This document shows, piece after piece, positions 1 to 10,101 of a stretch of 64,000 bases of DNA (positions are counted from its first letter, which is position 1; each line of letters begins with the position of its first letter). The notes beneath the pieces are model-generated. The model did not search any database and was not told the DNA's origin. It saw only the letters and a program-made list of their open reading frames with translations. A program made the position numbers and the translations under genes. This stretch comes from Bacteroidota bacterium (lineage in GTDB: Bacteria; Bacteroidota; Bacteroidia; UKL13-3): contig JAIYCU010000024.1 of NCBI GenBank assembly GCA_027487835.1, forward strand, positions 36,396-100,395, read 5' to 3'.

Positions 1-175
1 TACCTGCAAGCATTTTACCTTTTTCTTTTACTTTTCCATTTGGGTATAGTAATTTAATATGTTCTTTTTTAGCGGTTTGAGCCAATAGTTGTTGCGGGAT
101 TTGAATTAAAATTAGGTTCAAAACGAAACCTAAAAAAAAGGACTTTGAAATATTGAAATAGGGCACATTATTCAT
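1..175 (-). CDS. Secreted YwqK/MORN-like protein, N-terminal fragment
   Basis: Partial gene that leaves the window at base 1. The visible 58 residues begin at ATG 175 with a hydrophobic export segment (about residues 12-31, ending LLAQ) followed by KLLYPNGKVKEKGKMLAG-type text. A tyrosine-proline-asparagine-glycine-lysine step followed by KEKGK is typical of the MORN-like repeats of YwqK-family proteins, which Bacteroidota often export. Divergent from ruvA, with 92 bases between the two starts. The rest of the protein, and therefore its repeat number, cannot be seen; function is unknown. Confidence 0.6.
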   Translation of the reverse strand, partial: MNNVPYFNISKSFFLGFVLNLILIQIPQQLLAQTAKKEHIKLLYPNGKVKEKGKMLAG

Positions 176-267
176 TATACAAATAAATAAAATAAACTAA
201 AAAAAATTGACCTATTCTCAAAATCAAAAAATATGCTATTTTGCGTGCTTAGCAAATTAATTGGCCA

Positions 268-852
268 ATGATTGTTCACTTAAACGGAAAAGTTTCCTTG
301 CGCTCCCCAGCCTTCATGGTAATTGAATGCGCAGGGGTTGGGTATGGTGTGCAAATTTCATTGAATACCTATGAACAAATTGGCGAAGTAAAGGAGCTTA
401 AGTTGTTAACTTATCTTTCCATCAAAGAGGATAGTCATACATTGTATGGATTCTATGATGAAGAAGAGCGCCAATTGTTTATTCATCTTATTGCAGTAAA
501 CGGGGTTGGCACAAACACTGCCCGAATGATTTTATCAAGTTTAAAACCTGCTGAGATTAAATCTGCCATTCTCAGCGGAAATTGGACTTTATTAAAAACC
601 ATTAAGGGAATTGGTCCTAAAACTGCGCAAAGGTTAGTTATTGAACTTCAAGATAAACTAAAGAAGTCAGAATCAACGGATGGTTTGCAGTCAAATACCT
701 ATACTTCACCCGCTTTTGAAGAAGCGCTTTCTGCTTTAATTACGCTTGGCTTTAATAAGGCTGAAGCGGAAAAGAGTTTATTAAAAGTAAAGCAACAAAA
801 CCCGGATAGCAGCGTTGAGCAACTTGTCAAATTAACTTTAAAAAATCTCTGA
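268..852 (+). CDS. ruvA: Holliday junction branch migration protein RuvA
   Basis: RuvA binds four-way Holliday junctions and loads the RuvB motor for branch migration during recombinational repair. The 194-aa length is normal. The N-terminal OB-fold (about 1-64) includes the LNGKVS start and the LYGFYDEEERQLF stretch; two helix-hairpin-helix motifs follow, NGVGTNTARMIL (about 78-89) and KGIGPKTAQRLVIEL (about 112-126), which contact the DNA backbone; the C-terminal domain III (about 147-194, FEEALSALITLGFNKAEAEK) is the RuvB-binding part. It ends 17 bases before sprA, a ruvA-sprA order also known from flavobacteria. ATG start; no clear Shine-Dalgarno site. Confidence 0.96.
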   Translation: MIVHLNGKVSLRSPAFMVIECAGVGYGVQISLNTYEQIGEVKELKLLTYLSIKEDSHTLYGFYDEEERQLFIHLIAVNGVGTNTARMILSSLKPAEIKSAILSGNWTLLKTIKGIGPKTAQRLVIELQDKLKKSESTDGLQSNTYTSPAFEEALSALITLGFNKAEAEKSLLKVKQQNPDSSVEQLVKLTLKNL

Positions 853-869
853 ATGGCATAACTTCTACT

Positions 870-3800
870 TTGTTCGGTAGCATTAAAATTAAATACATTA
901 GATTTCTAATTCTGTTGGCCCTGCTTATTAATATTGCTTGGCCTGGCGGTTTACGCTCTGCTCCCAGACGCGTTAGGGATTTTTATTTACTGCCGCCAGA
1001 TAGTATTAATAAAGATACTTCAAAGCTGGTAATGCCCTATCCAATAAGGGATAAGAAGTCTTATGAAACCGAAGGCAAGCGACATCCTTTGGATTTAAAC
1101 GATCCCGAAGTAATTAAAAACCAGTATAAGCTGGATCCTGAAAATTATAGATATGATAAGTCGAGTAAAATTGGCGAATTAGACTATAAGCTCCCCTCTT
1201 CTAATGGTATTTCAAACCAAATCAGAGAAGATGGTAATAGAATCAATAGAGATTATTTTAGACAACGTTCGCAAGCCAATAATTTTACGAAAGGCACGGG
1301 CGTTCTGCCGCCCATTAGCATCAATAGTAAAATTGTAGATAGAATTTTTGGCAGTGGGGTAATTGATATAAGGCCGCGAGGTACAGCAGAAATAATTTTT
1401 GCAGGAAATTTTAACCGTGTACAGAATCCTGCATTTTCTCAAAGGCAGCAAAGGACGGGGCAGTTTGATTTTCGTCAGAAAATTCAGTTGAATGTTTCTG
1501 GTCAAGTAGGCGACAAGTTAAAGGTTAACATGAACTACGACACCGAAGCAACCTTTGAATTTGAAAATCAAATGAAGCTTGATTTTGCTGGAAAAGAAGA
1601 TGATATCATTAAGAAAATAGAGCTTGGAAACGTAGGGCTACCTTTAAACACAACGCTCATTCAAGGAAGTCAAAGCCTTTTTGGTGTTAAAACCACCATG
1701 CAATTTGGCAAACTCACTGTAACCAGCGTTTTTACCCAGCAACGTGGGAAAACCCAAGAAACAGAATTAAATGGCGGGACAACCACTACTAAATTTGATA
1801 TTCAATGTGATAATTATGACATGAATCGTCATTATTTTCTAGCACATTACTTTAGAGATAACTATGAAAGTTGGCTAAGAAATCTTCCTTTTATTGGTTC
1901 GCCAGTTGTGATTACTAGGGTAGAGGTTTGGGTAACCAATCGAAGTGGTTCTTTTGAACAGTCTAGGGATGTTATTGGCTTTACAGACCTTGGCGAATCA
2001 ACTCGTTTAGATAACAAATATTGGCGGGTAAATGCAGGTATTGCCGTGGGTAATGGGGTCAATAATTTATATGACCCTACCAATACCAATACCTATTTAA
2101 ATGGTTTTGGAAATGCAACTGATGCCTCAAAATTTAGAGCGAGTTACCAAATAGAGAACAAGTTATTAGAAGATTTATCAACTACAGGTTTAAAACCGAT
2201 ATCGCAATACCAGATGGTAAATTTTGCCCGTCAATTGGGGCCTAATGAATTTACTTTTAACCCAAGATTAGGGTATATTTCTTTGAACCAAGCTTTAAAT
2301 AATGATGACGTTTTAAACGTAGCTTATGAAGGAACCATTAATGGAATTCCATTTAAAGTTGGTGATTTTAGTCAAGATGTGCCAAGAAATACCACAGCCC
2401 CTGAGGTATTATTTCTTAAGATGTTAAAGGGACCTTCTTTACGACCAGATTTGCCAGTGTGGGATTTGATGATGAAAAATGTTTACGCCCTCGGTTCATT
2501 TAATATTCAAGCAAAAGAATTTAGGCTGAACCTAGCCTATGCTGATGACCCGAGTGGTAGTGATTTATTTTACTTGCCAATTAAGGGTGAGCCGCTTATT
2601 AGCAATCTCCCCTTGTTGAATGTTTTTAATGTAGACAATTTGAATACACAGCAAGAACGTGTATCGGATGGACTTTTTGATTTTATTGAAGGGGTAACGG
2701 TAAACTCACAATCAGGAAGAATTTTCTTGCCTACTGTTGAGCCGTTTGGATCTTACTTAGCCGCGAAGTTTAGGAATGATCCAACCCTTGCTGGTTATTA
2801 TTGTTTCTTTTCTCTTTATGATTCCACTAGGTTCTCCGCTATTCAACAACCTCAATTCAATAAATTCTTTTTACGTGGTTCTTACCAAGGTTCTTCTACC
2901 AATGAAATCCCTTTAGGTTCAACTAATGTGCCACGAGGTTCGGTGAGGGTAACAGCTAATGGAGCACCCCTTGTTGAAAACCAAGACTATATTGTAGATT
3001 ATAATTTAGGACGCGTAAAAATTGTAAACTCTGCACTACTCAATTCAGGCGCATCTATTAAAGTATCTTCAGAAAGCAACAACCTTTTTCAAATTCAACA
3101 AAAGAGTTTATTAGGCGCACGATTTGATTATAAATATAATCCAGATTTGATTTTAGGGGGTACGTTTATGTATTTAAATGAACGCCCATTAACGCCAAAA
3201 GTAAACATTGGTGAAGAACCTATTTCTAATATAGTAATTGGGGTTGATGGAACTTGGACAAAGCAAAGCAGGATGATTACTAAGTTGGTTGATAAATTGC
3301 CATTTATTGAAACCAAGGAACCTTCAAGTATTACAATTTCTGGTGAATATGCGCGTTTAATTCCAGGCGTTCAAAGAGCTTTGAGTCAAGGAGGAACAGC
3401 ATATCTCGACGATTTTGAAGGTGCTGAAACACCTTTTGATTTAAGAATGGGAAATGGATGGGCATTGGCAAGTACACCACAAGGCCAGGCAGATAACTTT
3501 CCAGAGGGGTCAGAATTAAATAGCTTAGCCTATGGATTTAAGCGGGCAAATTTAGCTTGGTATACCATAGCCACTACTTTTTACCGCAACGATGCATTTA
3601 CACCAGCGCATATTAAAGAAGATCCAAGCATCCTTTCTAACCACGCTTCGCGCGAGGTATTGCAGCAAGACGTTTTTAGAAATAAGCAAATTCAACAAGG
3701 TTTACCTACCACGCTTGTTACCTTTGACCTTTCTTTTTTTCCTAAAGAACGTGGACCTTATAATTATAATGTTACTGATTTAAATGCAGATGGGACTTTA

Positions 3801-6800
3801 AATAATCCTAAGTCTAATTGGGGTGGTATCATGCGTAAAATTGATCAAAACGATTTTGAGCAGGCCAATATTGATTATATTGAAATGTGGGTTATGGACC
3901 CATTTGCTGATAAACCTGCGAGCGTTGATAAAGGTTACCTATACATAAATCTCGGAAATATTTCTGAAGATATCCTACGGGATAACCGTCGTGTAGCTGA
4001 GAACGGCCTTCCCAAAAATAATAATGCAGACCAAACAGAAACTGCTGATACCACGGTTTGGGGCCGAGTGCCAAGATTGCCTGTGATAAATTATGCCTTT
4101 GACGCTGATGCCAATATTAGAGCTAACCAAGATATTGGGCTAGATGGATTTAATGACCAGGCAGAAAGACAATTTTTTGCCCAATCATATGTGCAGCAAG
4201 TTTTAAATAAATTTGGTCCAACCTCTACAGCCTATAACAATGCAAACAGCGACCCTTCCAATGATAATTACCATTATTATTTAGGTTCAGATTACAATGA
4301 TTCAAACTTCAATGTTCTGGAACGTTATAAAAGGTTTAATCGCCATCAGGGTAACTCACCAACAGTAGACCAATCGCCAGAAAATTATCCTACAGCTGCC
4401 ACGAATATCCCAGATAATGAAGACTTGAATAGGGATTATACCGTAAATGGGGTTGAGGAATATTTTCAATATAAAATTGAAATTGCACGAGATGCATTTG
4501 TAATTGGCAGAAATTATGTAACCGATACGCTTACGGCTTCAGTAAAGTTTAATAATGGAGATAGAGCCTTAGAAAAATGGTATCAATTAAAGGTACCTAT
4601 ACGTGAGTTTGAACGAAAAGTTGGCGAAATAAACGACTTTAAATCTATTCGATTTATTAGGGTTTATATGAAAGGTTTTGAAGAACCTACTGTAATTCGT
4701 TTTGCGAGTATGCAATTGGTTCGAGCCGATTGGAGAAAATACCTTAATAATTTAAAAGCTGGCGGAGAACACAGGCCAATTGACCCTACAGACAATACAC
4801 AGTTTGTAGTATCTACTGTTAATATTGAAGAGAATGGAGGCAGAAAGCCTATCATATATGTTGAACCGCCTGGCATTCAGCGCGAAGTTGATTTTAGTTC
4901 GCCAAATCCAATTAAGCAAAATGAACAATCCCTAAGTTTGCTTACTTGTAATTTAAAGGATGGGGATGCACGTGGCGTGTTTAAGAATTCTAATGTAGAT
5001 TTAAGACAATATAAACGTCTTAGAATGTTTCTTCATGCTGAAGGTTCAGAAATGAAGAATGGAGAGTTAACGGCATTTATTAGGTTTGGTACCGATTTAA
5101 CTAACAACTATTATGAATATGAAATTCCTTTAAATTTTACCCCACTTAACGCTAGCGACCCTAATGCCATTTGGCCGTTGGAAAACGAAATGGATATCAT
5201 TTTGGAAGAGTTTATTAATACCAAGATTGCTCGTACAAATGCTGGATTTGCTTTTACAGCGCCATACTCAAGGCAGGTAGGTGTTGGTACCTATACCGTA
5301 GTGGGTATGCCAGATTATAGCCAAGTAAGGACAATGATGTTAGGTGTTAGAAATCCAAAGCGCCGCCCGGGAAGTACAACTGATGATGGTTTACCAAAAT
5401 GTGCAGAGGTATGGTTTAATGAATTACGCATGACTGAATTTAGCACGCGTGGCGGAGATGCTGCCGTTGGACGTGTTTTGGCAAAACTCGCAGATTTTGG
5501 AAATGTTCAATTGAGCGGCTCATACAGAAGTGTGGGTTATGGAGGAATTGATAAAAAATTATTAGAACGAAATCTGAGTGATGACTATTCGTATGATTTT
5601 CAAACAAACTTTGAATTAGGAAAATTTTTTCCAAAGAAATCTGGGATTTCAATTCCTTTCTTTTTCTCTTACGGCAATACTTTAATTAGGCCCTTTTATA
5701 ATCCACTTAATCCAGATACTAGGTTGCAAAAGGAAATTGATGAAACCACAAACCAAGAACGGGCCGACCAAATAAGCAGGGCTGCTGATGATTTTGCTTT
5801 GCGAAGGAGCTTTAATTTTACCAATGTTAGAAAGAATAGGGTCGGCGCTAAACAAGCCTTTCCTTGGGATGTAGAGAATTTTAATTTTACTTATTCATAT
5901 ACCGAAACCTTTAGACGCAACCAAACCCTAAGTTTTAATTCTCTAAAAAACTATAAAGGGATTTTAGGCTATAATTACACTTTTGTGAACAAGCCAGTTG
6001 AGCCATTTAAGTCCATTAAAAATAAGAACTTAGAGCTAATTAAGGATTTTAATTTTAATTATCTACCTGCCAGCTGGGGCTTTAGAGTAGAGGCAGATAG
6101 AAGATATGGTGAATTGTTGAACCGAAATAATGATAGCAGGGAAACAGAACTTCCTATTTTGTATGATAAGATGTTTACTATGCGCAGGAATTATGAATTT
6201 AGGTACGACTTAACGCGGAATATTAAATTCAATTTCAATGGAACTGCTGATGCACGTGTTGATGAGCCCAATGGAAGAATTGCAGAGGATACACCTGAAA
6301 AACGTGATACCATCCGACAGAATTTTTTAAATGGAGGGAGATTAACCAGATACGACCAAACAGCTCAAGCCAATGTAAACATTCCTATAAACAAGATTCC
6401 TTACATGCAATGGGTTAGCCAATTAACCTATAATTACAATGTAAATTATCTTTGGACGCAGGCGCCACCAGCTGCTGATAGTTTGGGTAATACTATCCAA
6501 AACTCTCAACAACAACAATGGAACTTGAGTTTAAATTTTGTTCAACTTTATAATAAGTTTGGCATCTATCGCAGAATTACTAATCCCAAAGGTGCATCCC
6601 AAAAGCCTAAAGCGCCACAAACCTTAAGCGCAGATTCAAAGGACGAAAGCAAAGACAAGAAGAAAAAAGGTGAGGAAACAAGTAAGAAGGTTTCTCCTTT
6701 TGTAGCTTTTCCTATCCGACTATTAACAAGTTTAAAGAATGTGAGCGGAAGCTATTCTACCACCGCTGGCTCTATTTTGCCAGGATTCAATCCAACCCCA

Positions 6801-8048
6801 CAGTATTTGGGACAAGACTTTGCGTCTAATGGTCCTGGTTTTGATTTTATATTTGGCTTACAAGACCCTGATTATCGCTATAAAGCTGCTAAGAATGGTT
6901 GGATTAGCAATGACCCACGTGTAGTGAGCCCATATATTCAGAATTACCAAGAGGCCATAAATGCGAGGGGTATGCTTGAACCGCTTGAAGATTTTAGAAT
7001 TGAATTATCTGCCAATAAGAGTTACTCTCGAAGTTATACTGCCTATTTTAGGTTCGACCCAGATAGCAATGGTGGAATATATAGAGATTTTGGTACACCA
7101 ATAGAACAAGGTAGTTATAGCATGAGTTATAGTATCATCAGGACTGCCTTTTCTAAAGAGAATGCAAATGGTGTAAGTGAAGTGTTTCAGCAGTTTGAAG
7201 CAAATAGGATTGAAATTGCTAGGCGATTAGCCGCTCAAAAGGGAATTGCGGTACCAAGTGATACTTTCCCAGAAGGCTATGGGCCGTATCAGCAAGATGT
7301 ACTTATTCCTGCGTTTTTGGCTGCTTACCGTGGATTATCTACTGACCAGGTTGGGCTTTCAGCCTTTCAGAATTTACCAATTCCAAATTGGCGGGTTACT
7401 TATAATGGTTTGAGTAAATTAAATTTCGTAAAGGAGTTCGCTTCTAATATCAATATACAGCATGGGTATGTAAGTAATTATAATATTGGTGGGTTTCAAA
7501 CAGTAATGGATACAGCACGAAACACTACCTTGAATACAGACTTTGCTCCCAACTATGTTATTAGGCAGATTACCATCACTGAGCGCTTTAGTCCCTTGTT
7601 AGGTATTGATGTAACCTTGGTTAATAATATGAACTTTAAGGTAGGCTATAACAAAGACAGAACTTTAAATTTTGCCTTGGGTAATCGCCAGTTAAATGAG
7701 CAAATGGGAGAAGAAATCACCTTCGGTTGGGGTTTTAAAACAAATAAATTAAAGATACCTTTTGAAATTGGAGGTAGAATTAGGCAATTAGATAATGATG
7801 TAAACTTCCGTTTTGATTTTGCCATTAGGGATAATCAAACTAAAGTACGAAATTTAGATTTGCCTAGTAACGATCCAGTATTGGGTCAAAAAGTAATTAG
7901 CATTAAACCTACCATTGATTATAATATCAATGAGAAGTTGGTATTGCGTATCTTTTTTGACAGAAGAAAAACCACGCCGTATACTTCAAACTCTTTCCCA
8001 ACTATCATTACCAGTGGTGGTTTTTCTATAAGATACACCATTCAATAG
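870..8048 (+). CDS. sprA: SprA (Sov), type IX secretion translocon barrel
   Basis: SprA is the giant outer-membrane beta-barrel through which T9SS cargo leaves the cell; it is required for gliding in Flavobacterium. At 2392 aa it has the family's usual size. A TTG at 870 starts the frame: the only nearby ATG (853) hits a stop after two codons, and the TTG start gives a signal peptide (KIKYIRFLILLALLINIAW). The conserved SprA N-terminal region is visible at about 145-300 (GSGVIDIRPRGTAEIIFAGN, then QIQLNVSG-type strands and MNYDTEATF). The chain is dominated by beta strands and ends in an aromatic-containing last strand (GFSIRYTIQ), as expected for BAM insertion. A Lys/Glu/Asp-rich tract at about 1910-1942 looks like a flexible insertion. 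Likely co-transcribed with ruvA (17-base gap) and the following methyltransferase (1-base gap). Confidence 0.95.
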   Translation: MFGSIKIKYIRFLILLALLINIAWPGGLRSAPRRVRDFYLLPPDSINKDTSKLVMPYPIRDKKSYETEGKRHPLDLNDPEVIKNQYKLDPENYRYDKSSKIGELDYKLPSSNGISNQIREDGNRINRDYFRQRSQANNFTKGTGVLPPISINSKIVDRIFGSGVIDIRPRGTAEIIFAGNFNRVQNPAFSQRQQRTGQFDFRQKIQLNVSGQVGDKLKVNMNYDTEATFEFENQMKLDFAGKEDDIIKKIELGNVGLPLNTTLIQGSQSLFGVKTTMQFGKLTVTSVFTQQRGKTQETELNGGTTTTKFDIQCDNYDMNRHYFLAHYFRDNYESWLRNLPFIGSPVVITRVEVWVTNRSGSFEQSRDVIGFTDLGESTRLDNKYWRVNAGIAVGNGVNNLYDPTNTNTYLNGFGNATDASKFRASYQIENKLLEDLSTTGLKPISQYQMVNFARQLGPNEFTFNPRLGYISLNQALNNDDVLNVAYEGTINGIPFKVGDFSQDVPRNTTAPEVLFLKMLKGPSLRPDLPVWDLMMKNVYALGSFNIQAKEFRLNLAYADDPSGSDLFYLPIKGEPLISNLPLLNVFNVDNLNTQQERVSDGLFDFIEGVTVNSQSGRIFLPTVEPFGSYLAAKFRNDPTLAGYYCFFSLYDSTRFSAIQQPQFNKFFLRGSYQGSSTNEIPLGSTNVPRGSVRVTANGAPLVENQDYIVDYNLGRVKIVNSALLNSGASIKVSSESNNLFQIQQKSLLGARFDYKYNPDLILGGTFMYLNERPLTPKVNIGEEPISNIVIGVDGTWTKQSRMITKLVDKLPFIETKEPSSITISGEYARLIPGVQRALSQGGTAYLDDFEGAETPFDLRMGNGWALASTPQGQADNFPEGSELNSLAYGFKRANLAWYTIATTFYRNDAFTPAHIKEDPSILSNHASREVLQQDVFRNKQIQQGLPTTLVTFDLSFFPKERGPYNYNVTDLNADGTLNNPKSNWGGIMRKIDQNDFEQANIDYIEMWVMDPFADKPASVDKGYLYINLGNISEDILRDNRRVAENGLPKNNNADQTETADTTVWGRVPRLPVINYAFDADANIRANQDIGLDGFNDQAERQFFAQSYVQQVLNKFGPTSTAYNNANSDPSNDNYHYYLGSDYNDSNFNVLERYKRFNRHQGNSPTVDQSPENYPTAATNIPDNEDLNRDYTVNGVEEYFQYKIEIARDAFVIGRNYVTDTLTASVKFNNGDRALEKWYQLKVPIREFERKVGEINDFKSIRFIRVYMKGFEEPTVIRFASMQLVRADWRKYLNNLKAGGEHRPIDPTDNTQFVVSTVNIEENGGRKPIIYVEPPGIQREVDFSSPNPIKQNEQSLSLLTCNLKDGDARGVFKNSNVDLRQYKRLRMFLHAEGSEMKNGELTAFIRFGTDLTNNYYEYEIPLNFTPLNASDPNAIWPLENEMDIILEEFINTKIARTNAGFAFTAPYSRQVGVGTYTVVGMPDYSQVRTMMLGVRNPKRRPGSTTDDGLPKCAEVWFNELRMTEFSTRGGDAAVGRVLAKLADFGNVQLSGSYRSVGYGGIDKKLLERNLSDDYSYDFQTNFELGKFFPKKSGISIPFFFSYGNTLIRPFYNPLNPDTRLQKEIDETTNQERADQISRAADDFALRRSFNFTNVRKNRVGAKQAFPWDVENFNFTYSYTETFRRNQTLSFNSLKNYKGILGYNYTFVNKPVEPFKSIKNKNLELIKDFNFNYLPASWGFRVEADRRYGELLNRNNDSRETELPILYDKMFTMRRNYEFRYDLTRNIKFNFNGTADARVDEPNGRIAEDTPEKRDTIRQNFLNGGRLTRYDQTAQANVNIPINKIPYMQWVSQLTYNYNVNYLWTQAPPAADSLGNTIQNSQQQQWNLSLNFVQLYNKFGIYRRITNPKGASQKPKAPQTLSADSKDESKDKKKKGEETSKKVSPFVAFPIRLLTSLKNVSGSYSTTAGSILPGFNPTPQYLGQDFASNGPGFDFIFGLQDPDYRYKAAKNGWISNDPRVVSPYIQNYQEAINARGMLEPLEDFRIELSANKSYSRSYTAYFRFDPDSNGGIYRDFGTPIEQGSYSMSYSIIRTAFSKENANGVSEVFQQFEANRIEIARRLAAQKGIAVPSDTFPEGYGPYQQDVLIPAFLAAYRGLSTDQVGLSAFQNLPIPNWRVTYNGLSKLNFVKEFASNINIQHGYVSNYNIGGFQTVMDTARNTTLNTDFAPNYVIRQITITERFSPLLGIDVTLVNNMNFKVGYNKDRTLNFALGNRQLNEQMGEEITFGWGFKTNKLKIPFEIGGRIRQLDNDVNFRFDFAIRDNQTKVRNLDLPSNDPVLGQKVISIKPTIDYNINEKLVLRIFFDRRKTTPYTSNSFPTIITSGGFSIRYTIQ

Positions 8049-8049
8049 C

Positions 8050-8694
8050 ATGGATTTTATTCAAGAAGATATTCAAGCTTACTGCAATTCACATAGCTCA
8101 TCTGAGCCAGATTATTTACAAAAATTAAGCAGATATACCCACGCAAAGGTTTTACAGCCGCGTATGTTGAGTGGGCATTTTCAAGGTCGTTTATTAGCTA
8201 TGATAAGCAAGTTAATACAGCCCAAGCATATTTTAGAAATTGGCACTTATACAGGTTATTCGGCATTATGTTTAGCAGAAGGTTTGGCGCCTGGTGGTAA
8301 GTTGTTAACGATAGATGTTAATCCAGAATTGGAGCCTGTCATTCATGAACATATTGAACTTGCCAATATGCAAGATCGCATTCAATTTATTGTTGGTGAT
8401 GCCTATCAGATTATAAGAACCTTGCCCCAAAGTTTTGATTTGGTATTTATTGACGCCGACAAACAAAACTATAGCAAGTATTTCGACTTGGTAATTGATA
8501 AGCTGAATCCAGGGGGAGTAATTCTTGCCGACAATGTTTTATGGAGTGGTAAGATTGTGGATGACAAGTCGCGCGAAAAGGATAAAGACACCATAGCCTT
8601 GCATGCATTTAATGAAAAAGTCTCTAAAGATGAGCGATTAGAAGCCGTTTTGCTACCAATTAGAGATGGTATAATGATGCTTAGGAAAAAGTGA
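8050..8694 (+). CDS. Class I SAM-dependent O-methyltransferase
   Basis: A 214-aa member of the O-methyltransferase family 3 (COMT / YrrM-TrmR type). Motif I ILEIGTYTGYSALCLAEGL (about 57-75) binds S-adenosylmethionine, followed by the acidic ribose-binding TIDVNPE; FIDADKQNYSKY (about 136-147) and LADNVLWSG (about 161-169) carry the metal-binding aspartates and asparagine typical of cation-dependent members. Substrate cannot be read from sequence; TrmR relatives modify wobble uridine in tRNA, others act on catechols or phenylpropanoids. It follows sprA by one base, so it is probably translated from the same message. It meets the minus-strand flavoprotein gene tail to tail with one base between them. 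Confidence 0.85.
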   Translation: MDFIQEDIQAYCNSHSSSEPDYLQKLSRYTHAKVLQPRMLSGHFQGRLLAMISKLIQPKHILEIGTYTGYSALCLAEGLAPGGKLLTIDVNPELEPVIHEHIELANMQDRIQFIVGDAYQIIRTLPQSFDLVFIDADKQNYSKYFDLVIDKLNPGGVILADNVLWSGKIVDDKSREKDKDTIALHAFNEKVSKDERLEAVLLPIRDGIMMLRKK

Positions 8695-8695
8695 T

Positions 8696-9949
8696 TTAAT
8701 CATTAAACAGAAGTTTGAGATAGAATTTTGGGCTTCTTAATTTAGCGCGCATATCCAAATCTTCAAACATACAGCTAATGGTTTCTCTTAGGGTGCTATT
8801 TTTATTGGCCTTGTTCACAACAAAATTAAAAAGCCATGGATATTTCACAAGCTTTTGCATGGTATGACTTAACTTTAATTCATCCCATTGTTTATGGTAG
8901 AAAACCTTATCATAGTTTTGGTTAAAGGCTGCATCAAATCTATTGGCCTTAAGGGCTTCTTCAATGTGGGCTGCGGCTAACATGCCACTATACATTGCGT
9001 TGCCAATTCCTTCGCCGGTGAAAGGGTCAATTAAACTAGCTGCATCCCCAGTGAGCAAGAAATTATTTCCACTTATCTTTCTTTGTTTTGAACCAAGTGG
9101 CAAGCCCCATCCTTCAATTTTGCCTACTAACTTTGCATTTTTGAACCGATCCCTAACACCAGGATTTTGTTCAATAGCTCGCAACATGTCTGCTTTTAAA
9201 TTGATTCTTTTTTTGCTTACTGTATCACTGAGCATTCCTGCACCAACATTTGCTTGTCCGTTAGGTAAAGGGAAAATCCAAAAATAGCCTGGTAATAACT
9301 CATTCAGAAAATGCAATTCAATGAAGTTTTGCGAATGAAGCTCGGTAACACCTTCATAATAGGCTCTAATTCCCGCGCAATAGTGTAAGTTTTCTTTTTT
9401 AATGCCACCCAGCTGTTTTCCAAGAATGCTTCTGTCGCCTTCGGCGCCAACCACCATTTTAACCTCATTAAAAATTACTTCTTTACCAGCTTGTTTGCAA
9501 AAGAGGTTAATTCCATTAAGGCTTTGTTCTACCTTAATCAACTCCGTTTGATCTATGATATTGGCGAAATTCTTATCCAATTGTTCAAAGAGGCTATTAT
9601 CAAAATCCATGCGTTTACTAATAAAACCTGGGGCATGAGTTTCTTTGCTAATATCACTTTTAAAAGGAATGTCAATTGATTTTCCGTTGGGTGCAACAAA
9701 TTTTACACCCCAGCTAGGTAAGAAATGAGGTGCATCATTGGTATATTTTTCTAATAGCCCATTGTTAAGTTGTTTTAATACATACACAACTTTACCACTG
9801 AGTGCATCGCCACAAACTTTATCTCTTGGGAATTTAGATTTTTCTATAATAGTATGTGAGATACCAGCTTTGCTTAAAAACATTGAGGTTGCGCAACCAG
9901 CAGGACCGGCACCGACGATAACAATTTGCGAGGTGTTTTTGTGGCTCAT
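8696..9949 (-). CDS. Geranylgeranyl reductase family FAD oxidoreductase
   Basis: A 417-aa flavoprotein. The dinucleotide-binding fold is at the N-terminus (IVIVGAGPAGCATSMFL, about 9-25), followed by the FPRDKVCGDALSGK signature typical of the geranylgeranyl reductase family (about 40-53). A second FAD motif, LLTGDAASLIDPFTGEGIG, lies near 297-315. Family members reduce isoprenoid double bonds in archaeal lipids, chlorophyll side chains or menaquinone tails, or act in other FAD-dependent steps. In a menaquinone-using Bacteroidota (menB and menD are about 8 kb away) quinone or polyprenyl reduction is a plausible but unproved role. Monocistronic on the minus strand; ATG start with a 152-base upstream gap to the divergent 164-aa gene. 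Confidence 0.8.
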   Translation of the reverse strand: MSHKNTSQIVIVGAGPAGCATSMFLSKAGISHTIIEKSKFPRDKVCGDALSGKVVYVLKQLNNGLLEKYTNDAPHFLPSWGVKFVAPNGKSIDIPFKSDISKETHAPGFISKRMDFDNSLFEQLDKNFANIIDQTELIKVEQSLNGINLFCKQAGKEVIFNEVKMVVGAEGDRSILGKQLGGIKKENLHYCAGIRAYYEGVTELHSQNFIELHFLNELLPGYFWIFPLPNGQANVGAGMLSDTVSKKRINLKADMLRAIEQNPGVRDRFKNAKLVGKIEGWGLPLGSKQRKISGNNFLLTGDAASLIDPFTGEGIGNAMYSGMLAAAHIEEALKANRFDAAFNQNYDKVFYHKQWDELKLSHTMQKLVKYPWLFNFVVNKANKNSTLRETISCMFEDLDMRAKLRSPKFYLKLLFND

Positions 9950-10101
9950 ATTTACTTTCCTTTTCAGGAATTTTGCCCGAAAATAGGTGTTTAGGCTATT
10001 TGAACCAAAAGCCTTTGCTTAAATTAAATATAACGAATTAAAAAAATAAGTTATGACAATCTGTCAATGGCTTAATTTTTGGTATTTTCGTACCACTAGT
10101 T

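Noticed and set aside
181..267. Promoter for ruvA using TTG (207) and TATTTTG (237)
   Set aside because: The -7-like box is acceptable but the spacing of 27 bases is too long for the Bacteroidota consensus, and no better-placed TTG is present.
8943..9287. Opposite-strand open frames over the flavoprotein gene and, similarly, over ftsH, sprA and the giant secreted proteins
   Set aside because: They lie antisense to well-supported genes and lack recognisable protein features; they are by-products of codon use.
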